NCBI GenBank assembly: GCA_014240065.1
Contig: JAAZXR010000025.1
Span: forward strand, 1 to 62,005
Origin: Myxococcales bacterium
GTDB taxonomy: Bacteria > Myxococcota_A > Polyangia > Nannocystales > Nannocystaceae
Reading direction: 5' to 3'
DNA length: 62,005 nt
The notes under the pieces are model-generated. The model saw only the letters and a program-made list of their open reading frames with translations, searched no databases and was not told the origin of the DNA. Of this stretch, positions 24,538-33,800 are shown in pieces (positions within the stretch are counted from its first letter, which is position 1; every line of letters starts with the position of its first letter). Made by a program: the position numbers and the translations under genes.

Positions 24538-25353
24538 TCAGTTCCCGAAGAAGAACCCCGACCACAGCCCCAGGATGATCGTGTTGGCCATGGCGGATCC
24601 ACGCTGCGCCGGTGGATGTGTGAGCCACGAGAGCTCCGGCGCGATCGCCCACCCACCCGCACGGCGTGGGCGCCGTCGCTTCGCGTTAGGAAAGAACGCG
24701 TAGCGGGCGCCAAGCCGAAACATCGCGCCGCCAAAGCTCTCAGTTTTCGGCGGCGCGCCGGTGTCAGGGTTGCCTTCGAGCTCGCGCACCGAGCCGAATC
24801 CCGCGCCGAATCCCGCGCGCAAGGAGAGCGGCAGCGTGGGCTTCGGGAAAAACGCGAGGTCCACGAGGAGTCCCCCGTGGGACAGGCGTCGGCCGCGGCT
24901 GACCCGGCTGGACCCTCCGCCACCGAGGATAGAAAAGCCGATAGACATCCACGGGAGGACCACGGTGCCGGCGTCGACGCTCATGGTGACCCCACCGATC
25001 GCATTCGTCTCCGCAGCGCCGCCACCACCTTGACCTGTCGAAGTCTGGTCAAAGGAATCGAGCCGTGGGACGGTCAACGACATCGTGAGCATCCCGCCGA
25101 CGTAGGCGCCCGCGACCCTCGGGGGGGAACTCGGCGATGGGGGGGGGGAACTCGGCGATGGGTCGTCGACGGGCGACGTTGACTCGGGAGACGGCGTCGC
25201 CTCGATAGAACCGCGAGCACCGCGCGCCTCGTCGTCGGCGGTTGGCGGGCCCGCTGGATCCGCGCGGTCTGCTGCCACCTCAGGCGCCCCCGCGAGGCTC
25301 CACGCGAGCGCAATCTTCGTTCCCACGGCCGTAACTCCCACGCCCGGCAGCAT
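24538..25353 (-). CDS. predicted outer-membrane barrel protein with a Pro/Ser linker
   Basis: About 271 residues from ATG 25353; a TTG at 25377 is also in frame. The N-terminus (VGTKIALAWSLAGAPEVA) may be a weak signal peptide. A Pro/Ser-rich linker (SPSSPPPSPSSPP) follows, then Gly-rich beta strands typical of small barrels (GAYVGGMLTMSLTVPRL, WMSIGFSILGGGG, LRAGFGAGFGSV, FRLGARYAFF). It ends NTIILGLWSGFFFGN, so the last residue is not aromatic. The linker DNA carries runs of 7 and 10 G within a 21-bp direct repeat. Divergent from the L,D-transpeptidase gene with about 70 bases between starts. Family unknown. Confidence 0.65.
   Translation of the reverse strand: MLPGVGVTAVGTKIALAWSLAGAPEVAADRADPAGPPTADDEARGARGSIEATPSPESTSPVDDPSPSSPPPSPSSPPRVAGAYVGGMLTMSLTVPRLDSFDQTSTGQGGGGAAETNAIGGVTMSVDAGTVVLPWMSIGFSILGGGGSSRVSRGRRLSHGGLLVDLAFFPKPTLPLSLRAGFGAGFGSVRELEGNPDTGAPPKTESFGGAMFRLGARYAFFPNAKRRRPRRAGGWAIAPELSWLTHPPAQRGSAMANTIILGLWSGFFFGN
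25121..25161 (-). repeat. 21-bp direct repeat with poly-G tracts in the barrel-protein gene
   Basis: GGGGGGGAACTCGGCGATGG occurs at 25121-25140 and again at 25142-25161. The first copy starts with 7 G; the second joins the preceding bases into a run of 10 G (25139-25148). Slippage in either run would shift the reading frame of the encoded linker. Confidence 0.8.
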
Positions 25354-25424
25354 GACGCGAGAGGGCCGAGTGTGCAAGCTCCTTGCAACCGTCGAGTCGG
25401 GTGCTTATCGTTCTGAGCCGCCAA

Positions 25425-27008
25425 ATGAATCACCGCCGCCTCATCGAAATCGTCGGCAGCTTCTTGTTAGGGGCCGGGTGCGTCGCGTTCGTCTATGAGC
25501 TCGCTGGGTCGGGGAGTTTCTTAGGCCCGGTCGACGCCGCGTCGTCCCGCACGCCGGGCGGCGGGGTGTCCGACAGCCCGGAATCCGCGGGTGGCGCCGC
25601 CGAGCTAGCGCTGACGAGGGGAGGGGGAGCAGCGCCCGGAGAGGAGGCGCACCGACCGACCTACGCGCGCTCGAGCGACGGCGGGAGCTACACCGCCTTC
25701 CCTCCCATCTTCAAACTGGCGCGACCGTCGGCGGAGGAGGACGCGTCCGCGTATCCGCTGCACGCGTTGGTGGTGACCTCTGGAATCTTCGTGCGCGAGC
25801 GGGCGGACAAAGATTCTCGACGGCTCGGCATGATGCGCCAGGGATCCCGGATGAGGGTGGCCAAGGAGAAGGTGTTTGGGGGCGGGTGCTCCGGCGGCTG
25901 GCGGAGGGTGTCCACGGGAGGGTTTATGTGCGGCGGCGCAGGGATCTCGGTGGGGTCTGCGGCCCCGGAGGACGGCCTCATCACCTCACGGGCGCCCGAC
26001 GTGGAATCCCCGCTCCCGTTTGAGTATTGGCGGGTCAGTCACGACGCGACGCCATTTTTTCATCGGCTGCCGTCGTTCGCCGAGCAAGAGCGGGCCGACA
26101 ACGCCGGGAAGCAGTGGCTCGACACTCACGGGAGAGCGCCGATGCCGACCCGCGTGACTGAGCGGCCAGAAGAGGTCCCGGCGGCCGTGAAGGAGTACTT
26201 GAACGCGGGCTACTACGTCACGGTCGCGGGGGAGCATGTGAAGAGCCAACGCCGCTTTCTTCGGACCAACCGGGGCATCTACGCGCGCAAATACCAGCTT
26301 CAGCGAGCGGAGGGGTCCACGTTCCGCGGGCAGATAGTCACGGACGCGTCGCCGCTTCCGAAGTACTTCATCCGTCGCTCGTTGGGGATGGAGCGCCGTG
26401 AGTCGGAGGCGAGCGATATCCTCGTCGACGCCGGGGTGACGCCTGAACGGCGCAGCGTGGTCCCGTTCAAACGCCGTGTGCGCATCGGCAACCATGACTA
26501 CTTCGAGACCGAGGACGGCTTGATGATCCGCGCGTACGCGGTGTCGGAGGTCCGCAGTGTCGAGCGGCCCCCAGGCGTGGGCGCCGAGGAGCGCTGGGTT
26601 CATGTCGATCTGAGTGAGCAGACGTTGACGGCGTACGAGGGGGATGAGGCGATCCTCGCGACGCTGGTGTCGACGGGCCGTGAACCGGGGATGACTCCCG
26701 CGGGCGTATTCCGGATTCAATCCAAGTTTATCACCACAGCCATGCGGGACCAGCCGCCAGAAGACGACGCCTACAGCATCGAGGACGTCCCCTGGACTCA
26801 GTATTTTAATCAGAACATCGCCCTCCACGGCGCGTTTTGGCACTCGGGATTTGGGCTCGTTCGAAGCCACGGCTGCGTAAACCTCTCGCCCGCTGATGCG
26901 CGGTGGCTGTTCGGGTTCCTGGATTCCGCGGTGCCGCCAGGTTGGCACGCGGTGATGCCGGGTGTCGGAGACGCGGCGCAGGGGTCCGTGGTCTACGTGA
27001 CGGAGTAA
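25425..27008 (+). CDS. YkuD L,D-transpeptidase with an SH3-like domain
   Basis: 527 residues from ATG 25425; the frame is open from TTG 25383. An N-terminal membrane anchor (IVGSFLLGAGCVAFVYEL) and a low-complexity linker are followed by an SH3b-like segment (TSGIFVRERADKDSRRLGMM). After a long middle region comes the YkuD catalytic domain, starting RWVHVDLSEQTLTAYEGDEA. The active-site motif is His468 ... SHGCVNLSPADA, with Cys484 as nucleophile in the HX13SHGCxN signature. Such enzymes form 3-3 cross-links in peptidoglycan or attach proteins such as Braun lipoprotein to it. It acts on the periplasmic side. It converges on the tamA-like gene with 5 bases between stops. Confidence 0.93.
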   Translation: MNHRRLIEIVGSFLLGAGCVAFVYELAGSGSFLGPVDAASSRTPGGGVSDSPESAGGAAELALTRGGGAAPGEEAHRPTYARSSDGGSYTAFPPIFKLARPSAEEDASAYPLHALVVTSGIFVRERADKDSRRLGMMRQGSRMRVAKEKVFGGGCSGGWRRVSTGGFMCGGAGISVGSAAPEDGLITSRAPDVESPLPFEYWRVSHDATPFFHRLPSFAEQERADNAGKQWLDTHGRAPMPTRVTERPEEVPAAVKEYLNAGYYVTVAGEHVKSQRRFLRTNRGIYARKYQLQRAEGSTFRGQIVTDASPLPKYFIRRSLGMERRESEASDILVDAGVTPERRSVVPFKRRVRIGNHDYFETEDGLMIRAYAVSEVRSVERPPGVGAEERWVHVDLSEQTLTAYEGDEAILATLVSTGREPGMTPAGVFRIQSKFITTAMRDQPPEDDAYSIEDVPWTQYFNQNIALHGAFWHSGFGLVRSHGCVNLSPADARWLFGFLDSAVPPGWHAVMPGVGDAAQGSVVYVTE

Positions 27009-27013
27009 CGACC

Positions 27014-30000
27014 TCAGAATGTGACGCCCACGTCGAATACGACGCGGCCATTTCGGTCATCTGTGGCTCGTCGGTTGTTCTTCGTTGGGACGAGGATGGC
27101 GTATCCGAGCGCCAGCGTGACGACGTTGACGTCCCACTTGATCGCGTTGATCCCGACGCTCTGCCGGTAATCGCGAACGACGCTCAACTGAGACCACTTT
27201 TGTCCGAGGACGCCGAAGTCGTAGAACAAAGAGTGCGCGAGTCTGCCACCGAGGAAGTTGTCGACGGAGGTGACCTGAAGGGCCAATGTGCCGATGGCAC
27301 GGATATGGCCGCCGATGGCGCGAGGCCGGTAGAGGAGCCCTCCGGCGCTCGTCTGCACGGTCTCGATGTCCACGTACATCGTCTCCGGGAGGATGCCGCG
27401 CAGGCCGAGATCTGCTGTGCCGCCGCCATAAAACCGCCACACCTCTGGGACTGTGGTGACTTGACCGGAGGGCCCCTTGAAGGGAAACGCCTCCCCGTAT
27501 CGCAAGCTGTAGCGGAAGTTGAGGCGCTCACTTCTCCCGAGCGGGATGAACTGTTGAAATGTAAACTCGTGCGAGTACCACCAGCTCTTCGCGGGGAGCG
27601 AGGACGCGAGGCGCAGGGCAGCGGAGGCGATGATGCCTTTGGAGGGGTTGAAGGCGTTGTCGGTGTTGGTCCATGAGATTCCCGATTCGAGCACTCCAGT
27701 GAGATCGGAAACCACGGCGTCTCGCCGGCTCAAGAACGCGCCGGTGCCGCCCCCGAGCGGGCGCACGCTGTCTTTGGAGACGTTCGCTAGCTGGGCGATG
27801 TAGCCGGCGTACATGCTCGCTTGACGCCCCACGCGCCACGTCCCACGCAGCTGCGCGAAGGCTGCGTCGAGTCGCCCCCGAGCGGGGGTGACGCGACGCG
27901 AGAACTGGCCGGTGAGCTCAAGATTCAGCGGGCGGCCAAAGATGTGGTTGCGGATGATGGTCGCGCTGGCGTGACGTTCGTAGCACTCGAGCCCTCCGCA
28001 AAAATCGGTGGACGACAGCAGCGGAGTGAGGGGAAACCCCCAGAGCGCCTCAGCCTCGATGTCGACGCCGGTGCCGAACACGTTGGGGAACCGGGGACGA
28101 ACAAAGACATAGAGCGGATTGAGGGTCTGCGCTCCAAGGCCGAACCGAAGCTCCGCGGCGATATCCTTCGCCTCGTCCACCGAGATGACCTGATCGATTC
28201 TGCACTCGCCGGTCGGAGCATCGTCCGCGCAGCTTACGGGGTCGGGATACTCGTACACCCGAGCGCCCGAGATGGTGCCCGTCTCCTGCATCCCGCCGAG
28301 CGACTTGTTCACCCTGTCTTGAGAGTAGTCGGTCCCCGGTTTGAACTTGATCCCACGCCGCAGGACCCATTCCCGGGTCTTGAAGTTCCCCCGGAAGCGC
28401 ACCTTTCCGAACTTCGCCTTTTTCCCCTCGTAGAGCGACAGCGTGGGCACCAGCGCGACCGAAATCTTCCCGCGGTTCGCCTTGCAGAGGCCGCGATCGG
28501 CGACCTCCCGAGGCGTCGCCATGATGATTGGTTCGGCGCTGCTCTGGTTGTCTCCGCCGTAGGACCAGTTGAGTTCGACGTCGGCGAAAGGGTAGCCATT
28601 GTTGAGGTACTTCTCGATGATGGCCTCTTGCGCCAGGGTGTCGATCGCTGTGGAGATGGGCACGTCGCCGGCGCCGTCGCGTGTCACGCCACGCAGCGGG
28701 GTGGCCTCCAGGATTCGGTTCGCGCCCCAGTTCCCCGCGTCCGACGCCTCCGCGCCGAGGACTCTACGGTCGGCGGGAATCGGCGCCTGTAGATATTGGA
28801 TGCTCTCGGTGCGCGCCGTGAGGAACCGTGGTCCCGGTCGGACCGAGACTTGAATATAAAGATCGATTCGATTCGTCTCGCGCAGCGTCTGGAGCCCAAC
28901 CGGGTCGAGCTGCGCCTCCCATTGCGGCCGCCCACCACCTTCGAAGAGTTCATTGAGTCCAAACCGTACATGCTCGCGGGGTTCATTAAACCCGTCGGGC
29001 CAGAACGCGAGCTGCAGCGTCGCGCTCGAGCATAAGTAACCGGCGTCCGCGAAGTCTCCCAAGATGAGCTTGAGATCGTCGAGCGAGGCTTTCTCGCTGA
29101 AGAAGCTGCGGGTCTGGAGACTCCCCGATTTCAGCCACTCCGTCTCTACGCGCTGAACAATCCCAGGCGGGACCCCACGAGGACCGATCAAAGAGAGCGC
29201 TTTGATCCGCGCTTTGGGGCCCTCAACGACAGTGAACCGGAGCTTGTTGGTTTCGCCGCTCGGCTCAAAGAACCCCTCGACCGCCGCGAGGGGGAAGCCC
29301 TTGGACTGGTAGAAACTACGGAGCTTCGCGGCGTCTCGGAGCGCCGTGCGGGCGCTAATTTGCTCCTCCGAACGAGAGAGATTCAGATGCTTGCTCAGTT
29401 CTTGGTCGGAGATCGAGAGGCCTGCGCTGGGATCGGTGGCGTTCTCAAATTCGAGGCGCAGCGGTCGACTCAGGTCCACGCTGATCTGGAGCGGAACGTG
29501 ACGTCCGTCGGGGATCGAGCCCGGCCGGGTGAGGTCAAAGTCCTCGTAGGAGGTGCGAACCTTCGCGCGCATGACGCCGTCCTTCGCGGCCGCGCTGCGG
29601 ACGAGGCGGCCGTAACTGGAAGACGAAGCGAACGTCGATTCCACTCGATCGGTCGCCTCGTCGATGAAATCTCGCGTCACTCGTTTGGGGATGAAGCCGA
29701 GGACGCGCGGTGTAAAGAAACGCTTGATCCACCGGGGGTCAGAGCGGTCCTCAAGCCCGATCACGGTCATATCGCGCGGTAGAAAGAACGTCGGCTTGCC
29801 CTTCGTGAGTTTTAGTAGCAGGTCCGCCTCCTCGGGATCACGGCCGCAGACGAGGAGAATGTGAGCGGTGGCGCGGAGATAGCCGTTGTCGAAGAGGTGA
29901 CGGCGAAGCCGATCGATCTCGCGCCGCTCCCACTGCTGACAGCTGAGATCATCCGCCGCGCAGCTGGAGGTCTGCTGTTTGTTCCGCGCCTTTTTCGGCG

Positions 30001-30847
30001 AGACGCACTGACCTTTGGCGAACGAACCGGGTCGTGAGTCGATGCTGAGCGCCCGTCGAATGCCTCGCTCAGAGAGGGGGAGGGCGCCGCGAACTCGCAC
30101 CCTGCGGATCAGCCGCGCGGGAGCCACTTCGATCCCGAGTTCGCCAGGGCCATTCGCGAACAGCTTGAGGCGCGTGGAGATCCCCTCGGAGCGCGCGACC
30201 AGCTCAGCGAGATGCACGTCACCGGTCATCACGCCGAGGGCGCTCCGCAGCTCCGCCTCGTTGAGGCTCGCGGCATCCTCCGGGAGCCTGAACTCGGTGG
30301 TCAAAATACCTGACAAGACCACGCCCCGATCCGACGACGTCGATGACGCCGCGCGGAAGACGAGCTCATCTCGCGCCTCCACCGTGACGATGATTTGGAG
30401 GCCCGCTGTCGCGATGGTCGCCGCCTGCTCCAGGATCGCTTGGGGCTGAGCGCTCATGATCCTGGCGACGACCTCCACCCCGTCGTCGCGCGATGAAGCG
30501 CGTTCACAGCTGACTGATTCGCGCTCACGCGCCTGGGCGCGGAAGAACTGCAGCAGCTCGCCCAAGGGCCCGTTGAGATCGACGTCTCGGCAGGCGTCGA
30601 GGGCGGCGCCAACGACGGGGGCGTTCGCAGGCGCTTCATCGTTGACCACCTCAGGGGATCCACCGGGCGCGGCGTCCGTCATCGGTGGAGTGGAAATGGC
30701 CACCGCGTCGCGTGGGGTGCACCAACACAGCATCGCGAGCAAGAAGGCCCAGTGAAGTCGCCGGGCCGAAGGCCCTCGGCGGCTGGAGAGCGTCGGTTCC
30801 GCGAGACGAGCTTGGCCCGTCGCCCGCTTGGTCGATGCGGAGATCAT
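27014..30847 (-). CDS. tamA: TamA/BamA-type Omp85 outer-membrane assembly protein
   Basis: 1277 residues from ATG 30847, which overlaps the tamB stop (ATGA). A signal peptide is visible (HWAFLLAMLCWCTPRDAVA). A long periplasmic region has several POTRA-like units, for example IRRVRVRGALPLSERGIRR, IKALSLIGPRGVPPGIVQR and FGKVRFRGNFKTREWVLRRG. The C-terminal barrel holds the Omp85 hallmark NAFNPSKGIIAS and ends VVFDVGVTF, with a terminal Phe. TamA works with TamB to insert or move material to the outer membrane. The protein is more than twice the length of E. coli TamA because of its periplasmic part. The operon with tamB favours TamA over BamA. Confidence 0.87.
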   Translation of the reverse strand: MISASTKRATGQARLAEPTLSSRRGPSARRLHWAFLLAMLCWCTPRDAVAISTPPMTDAAPGGSPEVVNDEAPANAPVVGAALDACRDVDLNGPLGELLQFFRAQARERESVSCERASSRDDGVEVVARIMSAQPQAILEQAATIATAGLQIIVTVEARDELVFRAASSTSSDRGVVLSGILTTEFRLPEDAASLNEAELRSALGVMTGDVHLAELVARSEGISTRLKLFANGPGELGIEVAPARLIRRVRVRGALPLSERGIRRALSIDSRPGSFAKGQCVSPKKARNKQQTSSCAADDLSCQQWERREIDRLRRHLFDNGYLRATAHILLVCGRDPEEADLLLKLTKGKPTFFLPRDMTVIGLEDRSDPRWIKRFFTPRVLGFIPKRVTRDFIDEATDRVESTFASSSSYGRLVRSAAAKDGVMRAKVRTSYEDFDLTRPGSIPDGRHVPLQISVDLSRPLRLEFENATDPSAGLSISDQELSKHLNLSRSEEQISARTALRDAAKLRSFYQSKGFPLAAVEGFFEPSGETNKLRFTVVEGPKARIKALSLIGPRGVPPGIVQRVETEWLKSGSLQTRSFFSEKASLDDLKLILGDFADAGYLCSSATLQLAFWPDGFNEPREHVRFGLNELFEGGGRPQWEAQLDPVGLQTLRETNRIDLYIQVSVRPGPRFLTARTESIQYLQAPIPADRRVLGAEASDAGNWGANRILEATPLRGVTRDGAGDVPISTAIDTLAQEAIIEKYLNNGYPFADVELNWSYGGDNQSSAEPIIMATPREVADRGLCKANRGKISVALVPTLSLYEGKKAKFGKVRFRGNFKTREWVLRRGIKFKPGTDYSQDRVNKSLGGMQETGTISGARVYEYPDPVSCADDAPTGECRIDQVISVDEAKDIAAELRFGLGAQTLNPLYVFVRPRFPNVFGTGVDIEAEALWGFPLTPLLSSTDFCGGLECYERHASATIIRNHIFGRPLNLELTGQFSRRVTPARGRLDAAFAQLRGTWRVGRQASMYAGYIAQLANVSKDSVRPLGGGTGAFLSRRDAVVSDLTGVLESGISWTNTDNAFNPSKGIIASAALRLASSLPAKSWWYSHEFTFQQFIPLGRSERLNFRYSLRYGEAFPFKGPSGQVTTVPEVWRFYGGGTADLGLRGILPETMYVDIETVQTSAGGLLYRPRAIGGHIRAIGTLALQVTSVDNFLGGRLAHSLFYDFGVLGQKWSQLSVVRDYRQSVGINAIKWDVNVVTLALGYAILVPTKNNRRATDDRNGRVVFDVGVTF

Positions 30848-33800
30848 CGCAGCGACGGGACCTCCCAACTTTGACCGAGCTCGAGCGCGTTGTAGTCGCT
30901 CGGATCTAGAATCAACACCCGCTGGCTGTAGTTTCTCCGCCCCGTCCGGAACTCGATGTTGGTGTTCCCGAACAGATCGAATCGCCCGTAGAGGCGGCGG
31001 CTATTTCGGAGCAGCCCCCCGGGGAAGCCCTGGAGGTAGTTCAAGCCGAAGCTGAGCTGTCCCCATCCCAAGTCGAACCACTCGGGTCGAGTGTCGAGTC
31101 TGGCCTCGACGCCAAGCTGCGTCACTCGGGCGCGGATGACAGGGAGCCGCGCCTCCCAGACAGGCGCCTCGTCGTCGATGAAGTCGTTCACGGTGATCTG
31201 AGTGAGGTTGCCGACGAGGGTGAGCGGTCGCGCATACACCAGGGAGCCGCCGCCGGCGCGGCGGACGTCGGCGCGCGCGAGCTCGGGGTTTCCGGCGTCG
31301 AACACGACAAAGTCGAGACATCCGCGGGTCGTGGTGAGCTGCCCGGAGGTGTTGCCTGCGGTGAGGCACTCCCACGTGATCGCGTTGAGCGGGCCCCGGA
31401 CCAGCAGGGACACCGTCTTGAGCTGGTTGTCGATCTTCTTGGGCTCCAGTCCAACGGCGGTCAAATTGACCTCGCTGAGGTTGAGATCATCTTCTACCCG
31501 CACGCTCCCCTGCTCGATGCGATAGGGTTCGCCGAGGATCGGTATGTTGACCTCGCCTCGGTCCAACGTCACCTCTCCGGAGAGCAGCGGATCGGCGACG
31601 GTCCCAGCGATGTCGATCTCCCCGCGAGCCTCGACACCTTTCAGCACGTTGATGTCGGTCCGGAAGGGCGCGTTCGTCCGGACCTTGAGGTCGAGGTTGG
31701 TCTTGCGAAGAAATTCGGGCAGCTGGTCAGGGGGAGCGGGCGTAGGATCCGCAAACGAGATGAGAGAGGCGCGCAGGTTGGCGTCGCGGAGCCATCGGCT
31801 GCGGTCCAAGAACACCTCGCCCGAGACCGAGAGCGCCTTGAACCCATCCATGCGCGCGATCAAGTTGGAGGAGCTCACGGACAGCTCGAGCTCCGGGACG
31901 CCGCTGTTGTCGGTGGAGGTGAACGGGACGCGATCCAAGGCGGACCGCAGGGTCGCGCCGCTCAATTCGTCCAGCGACGGCGAGAGGATCACATCGCCCC
32001 ACAAGGCGACGCTCCCCTGGTTCCCGATCCGCATCGCTACGGCCCCCGACGGGGCGACCCCCGCGCCGCTGGCGCCGAGCCCTCCGATCGAGAGCACCGG
32101 CAAAACGGCTTCTCCGGCGCGGTCCGAAGGCGCCGAGCTGTCAGAGCCACGCCCGGTGCAGGTGCCGTTGACGCTGTCGGCGCACGAATCGAGGCGGATG
32201 GTGCCGTCTGTGACTCGGACGGTGTCGATGGGAGTAGACACGACGAGCGGCGTCGCTGGATCGAAGCGAAGTTCGCCGGACATGGCGGTCAGCGGGACGC
32301 CCGCTTCTTCAGTCATCCTCCCCTCGACGCGGATGTCATTGAGCGCGATTCGCCCGCTGCCCTGCTGCATCAGCTCGGGAGCGAGGGCGGCGATCGTCTG
32401 CCCCGCCAGGTGGCCGTCGGCGCGAACGGAGACCGCTCGCGGGCAGCGAGCGAGCAGGCCGAACTTCGCGTCGAGAGTCAGACGCTCGTCGAACACCGCC
32501 ACGCCGAGCGACGATTCGCCGCTGCCGCCCGCGAAGGTGAATTCGACCTCGTCCATCGCCACGGGGATCGGCGCCTGGGAGAGCGCGACGCCCGCGGGCT
32601 CCGAGGTGTCTGAGAGCGTCGAGGGATCGACCTCGAAGCTGATGGGTGCGTTGGAGCTCAGCCGGACCGTGCCGAAAATATTTGGTGAAGACACCGGGCC
32701 CGTGAGCGTGAGGCCAAGATCGAGGACGCCCTTCGGGTTCAAGATGCCGTACGGCGCGAGCTCTGCGGCGAATCCACGGAGGCTGACACGTCCACGGAGC
32801 TGCGCTCGAGGTCCCTCGGTCCGTGCGGTGGTCCGCGGTCTGGCGCACTCATCCAAGCCGTCGGCGGTCAAAGGGGCGCCAAGGTCGAAAGCACCGTCCA
32901 CCTCCAACCGCTCGCCGGAGGCGACGCCCGTCGCGAGCAACCATGGTTGGTGGAGGGTGAGGAGGTCTCCATCGAGCGTGGCGTTGAGAGCGTTGACGGA
33001 ACACAAGGAGCGCGTCGACGAGCAACGCGCGCGGTTGGGTGCAGCCTCCGGCTCCGAACGCCCGCTGTCAGGGTCGGCGCCGTCGGTGATATTTCGAGGG
33101 TACGCCCACGCATAGTCGATCGATATTTCCGAGGGCAGCAGGCCGTCGGGGCTGTGGTCACGGCATCCGTCCAACAGCGCCTTCGTCGCGCCACAGTAGC
33201 TGGTGTGCAGACGCGCGCCCCCAAGCTCGGCGACGATGGCCTCTCGAAACTTCTTGTTCGCGGATCCGGACAGGACCGTGGCGATGGGGATCTTCGGCGC
33301 GAAGGCCTCTAGGTACGCGTCTATCGGCGCGGGCTCGTCGTCGTTCGATCCAAAGGCGATGACGGCGGCGCCTGTCCACGCGAGCGGGGGGTCCTCCGGA
33401 TTCTCCGCGGAGCTCGAAGCCTCGAAATTGGCCGCGACGTGGAGGCCGTGGCTTGCGGCGGGCGTGAGCCGACCACCGCTCGGGAGGGGGGCCGCGCTCG
33501 CTGCTGTCGCTGGCGTGATCTCGAGCCGCCCGCTCCCGAGCGGCGTGCTGAGGGCGCTGAAGCCGTTGAGGTAGACGCTGCCTTGGACCCTCGGGCTGTC
33601 AAAGTTCCCCTGCAGGTGGAGACAGTCGCCCGCCTCCACGCAGGCGGCGGGGGCCAGCGACTCGCTGGAACGCAGCGAGTTCTTCGATCTCGTCGAGAGG
33701 TTGCCTCGGAGTCGCAGGTCGGGGAACGCGAGATCGGCCAGGCTCGAGAGCGGAATGCGCGAGGCTCGAACATACATGTCGACGCTCGGCTTGGCGGCCG

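Noticed and set aside
31544-33115. Long open frame on the plus strand inside tamB (523 codons)
   Set aside because: It is antisense to a well-supported TamB. The product is Ser/Arg/Pro-rich without domains, as expected from GC-rich shadow frames.
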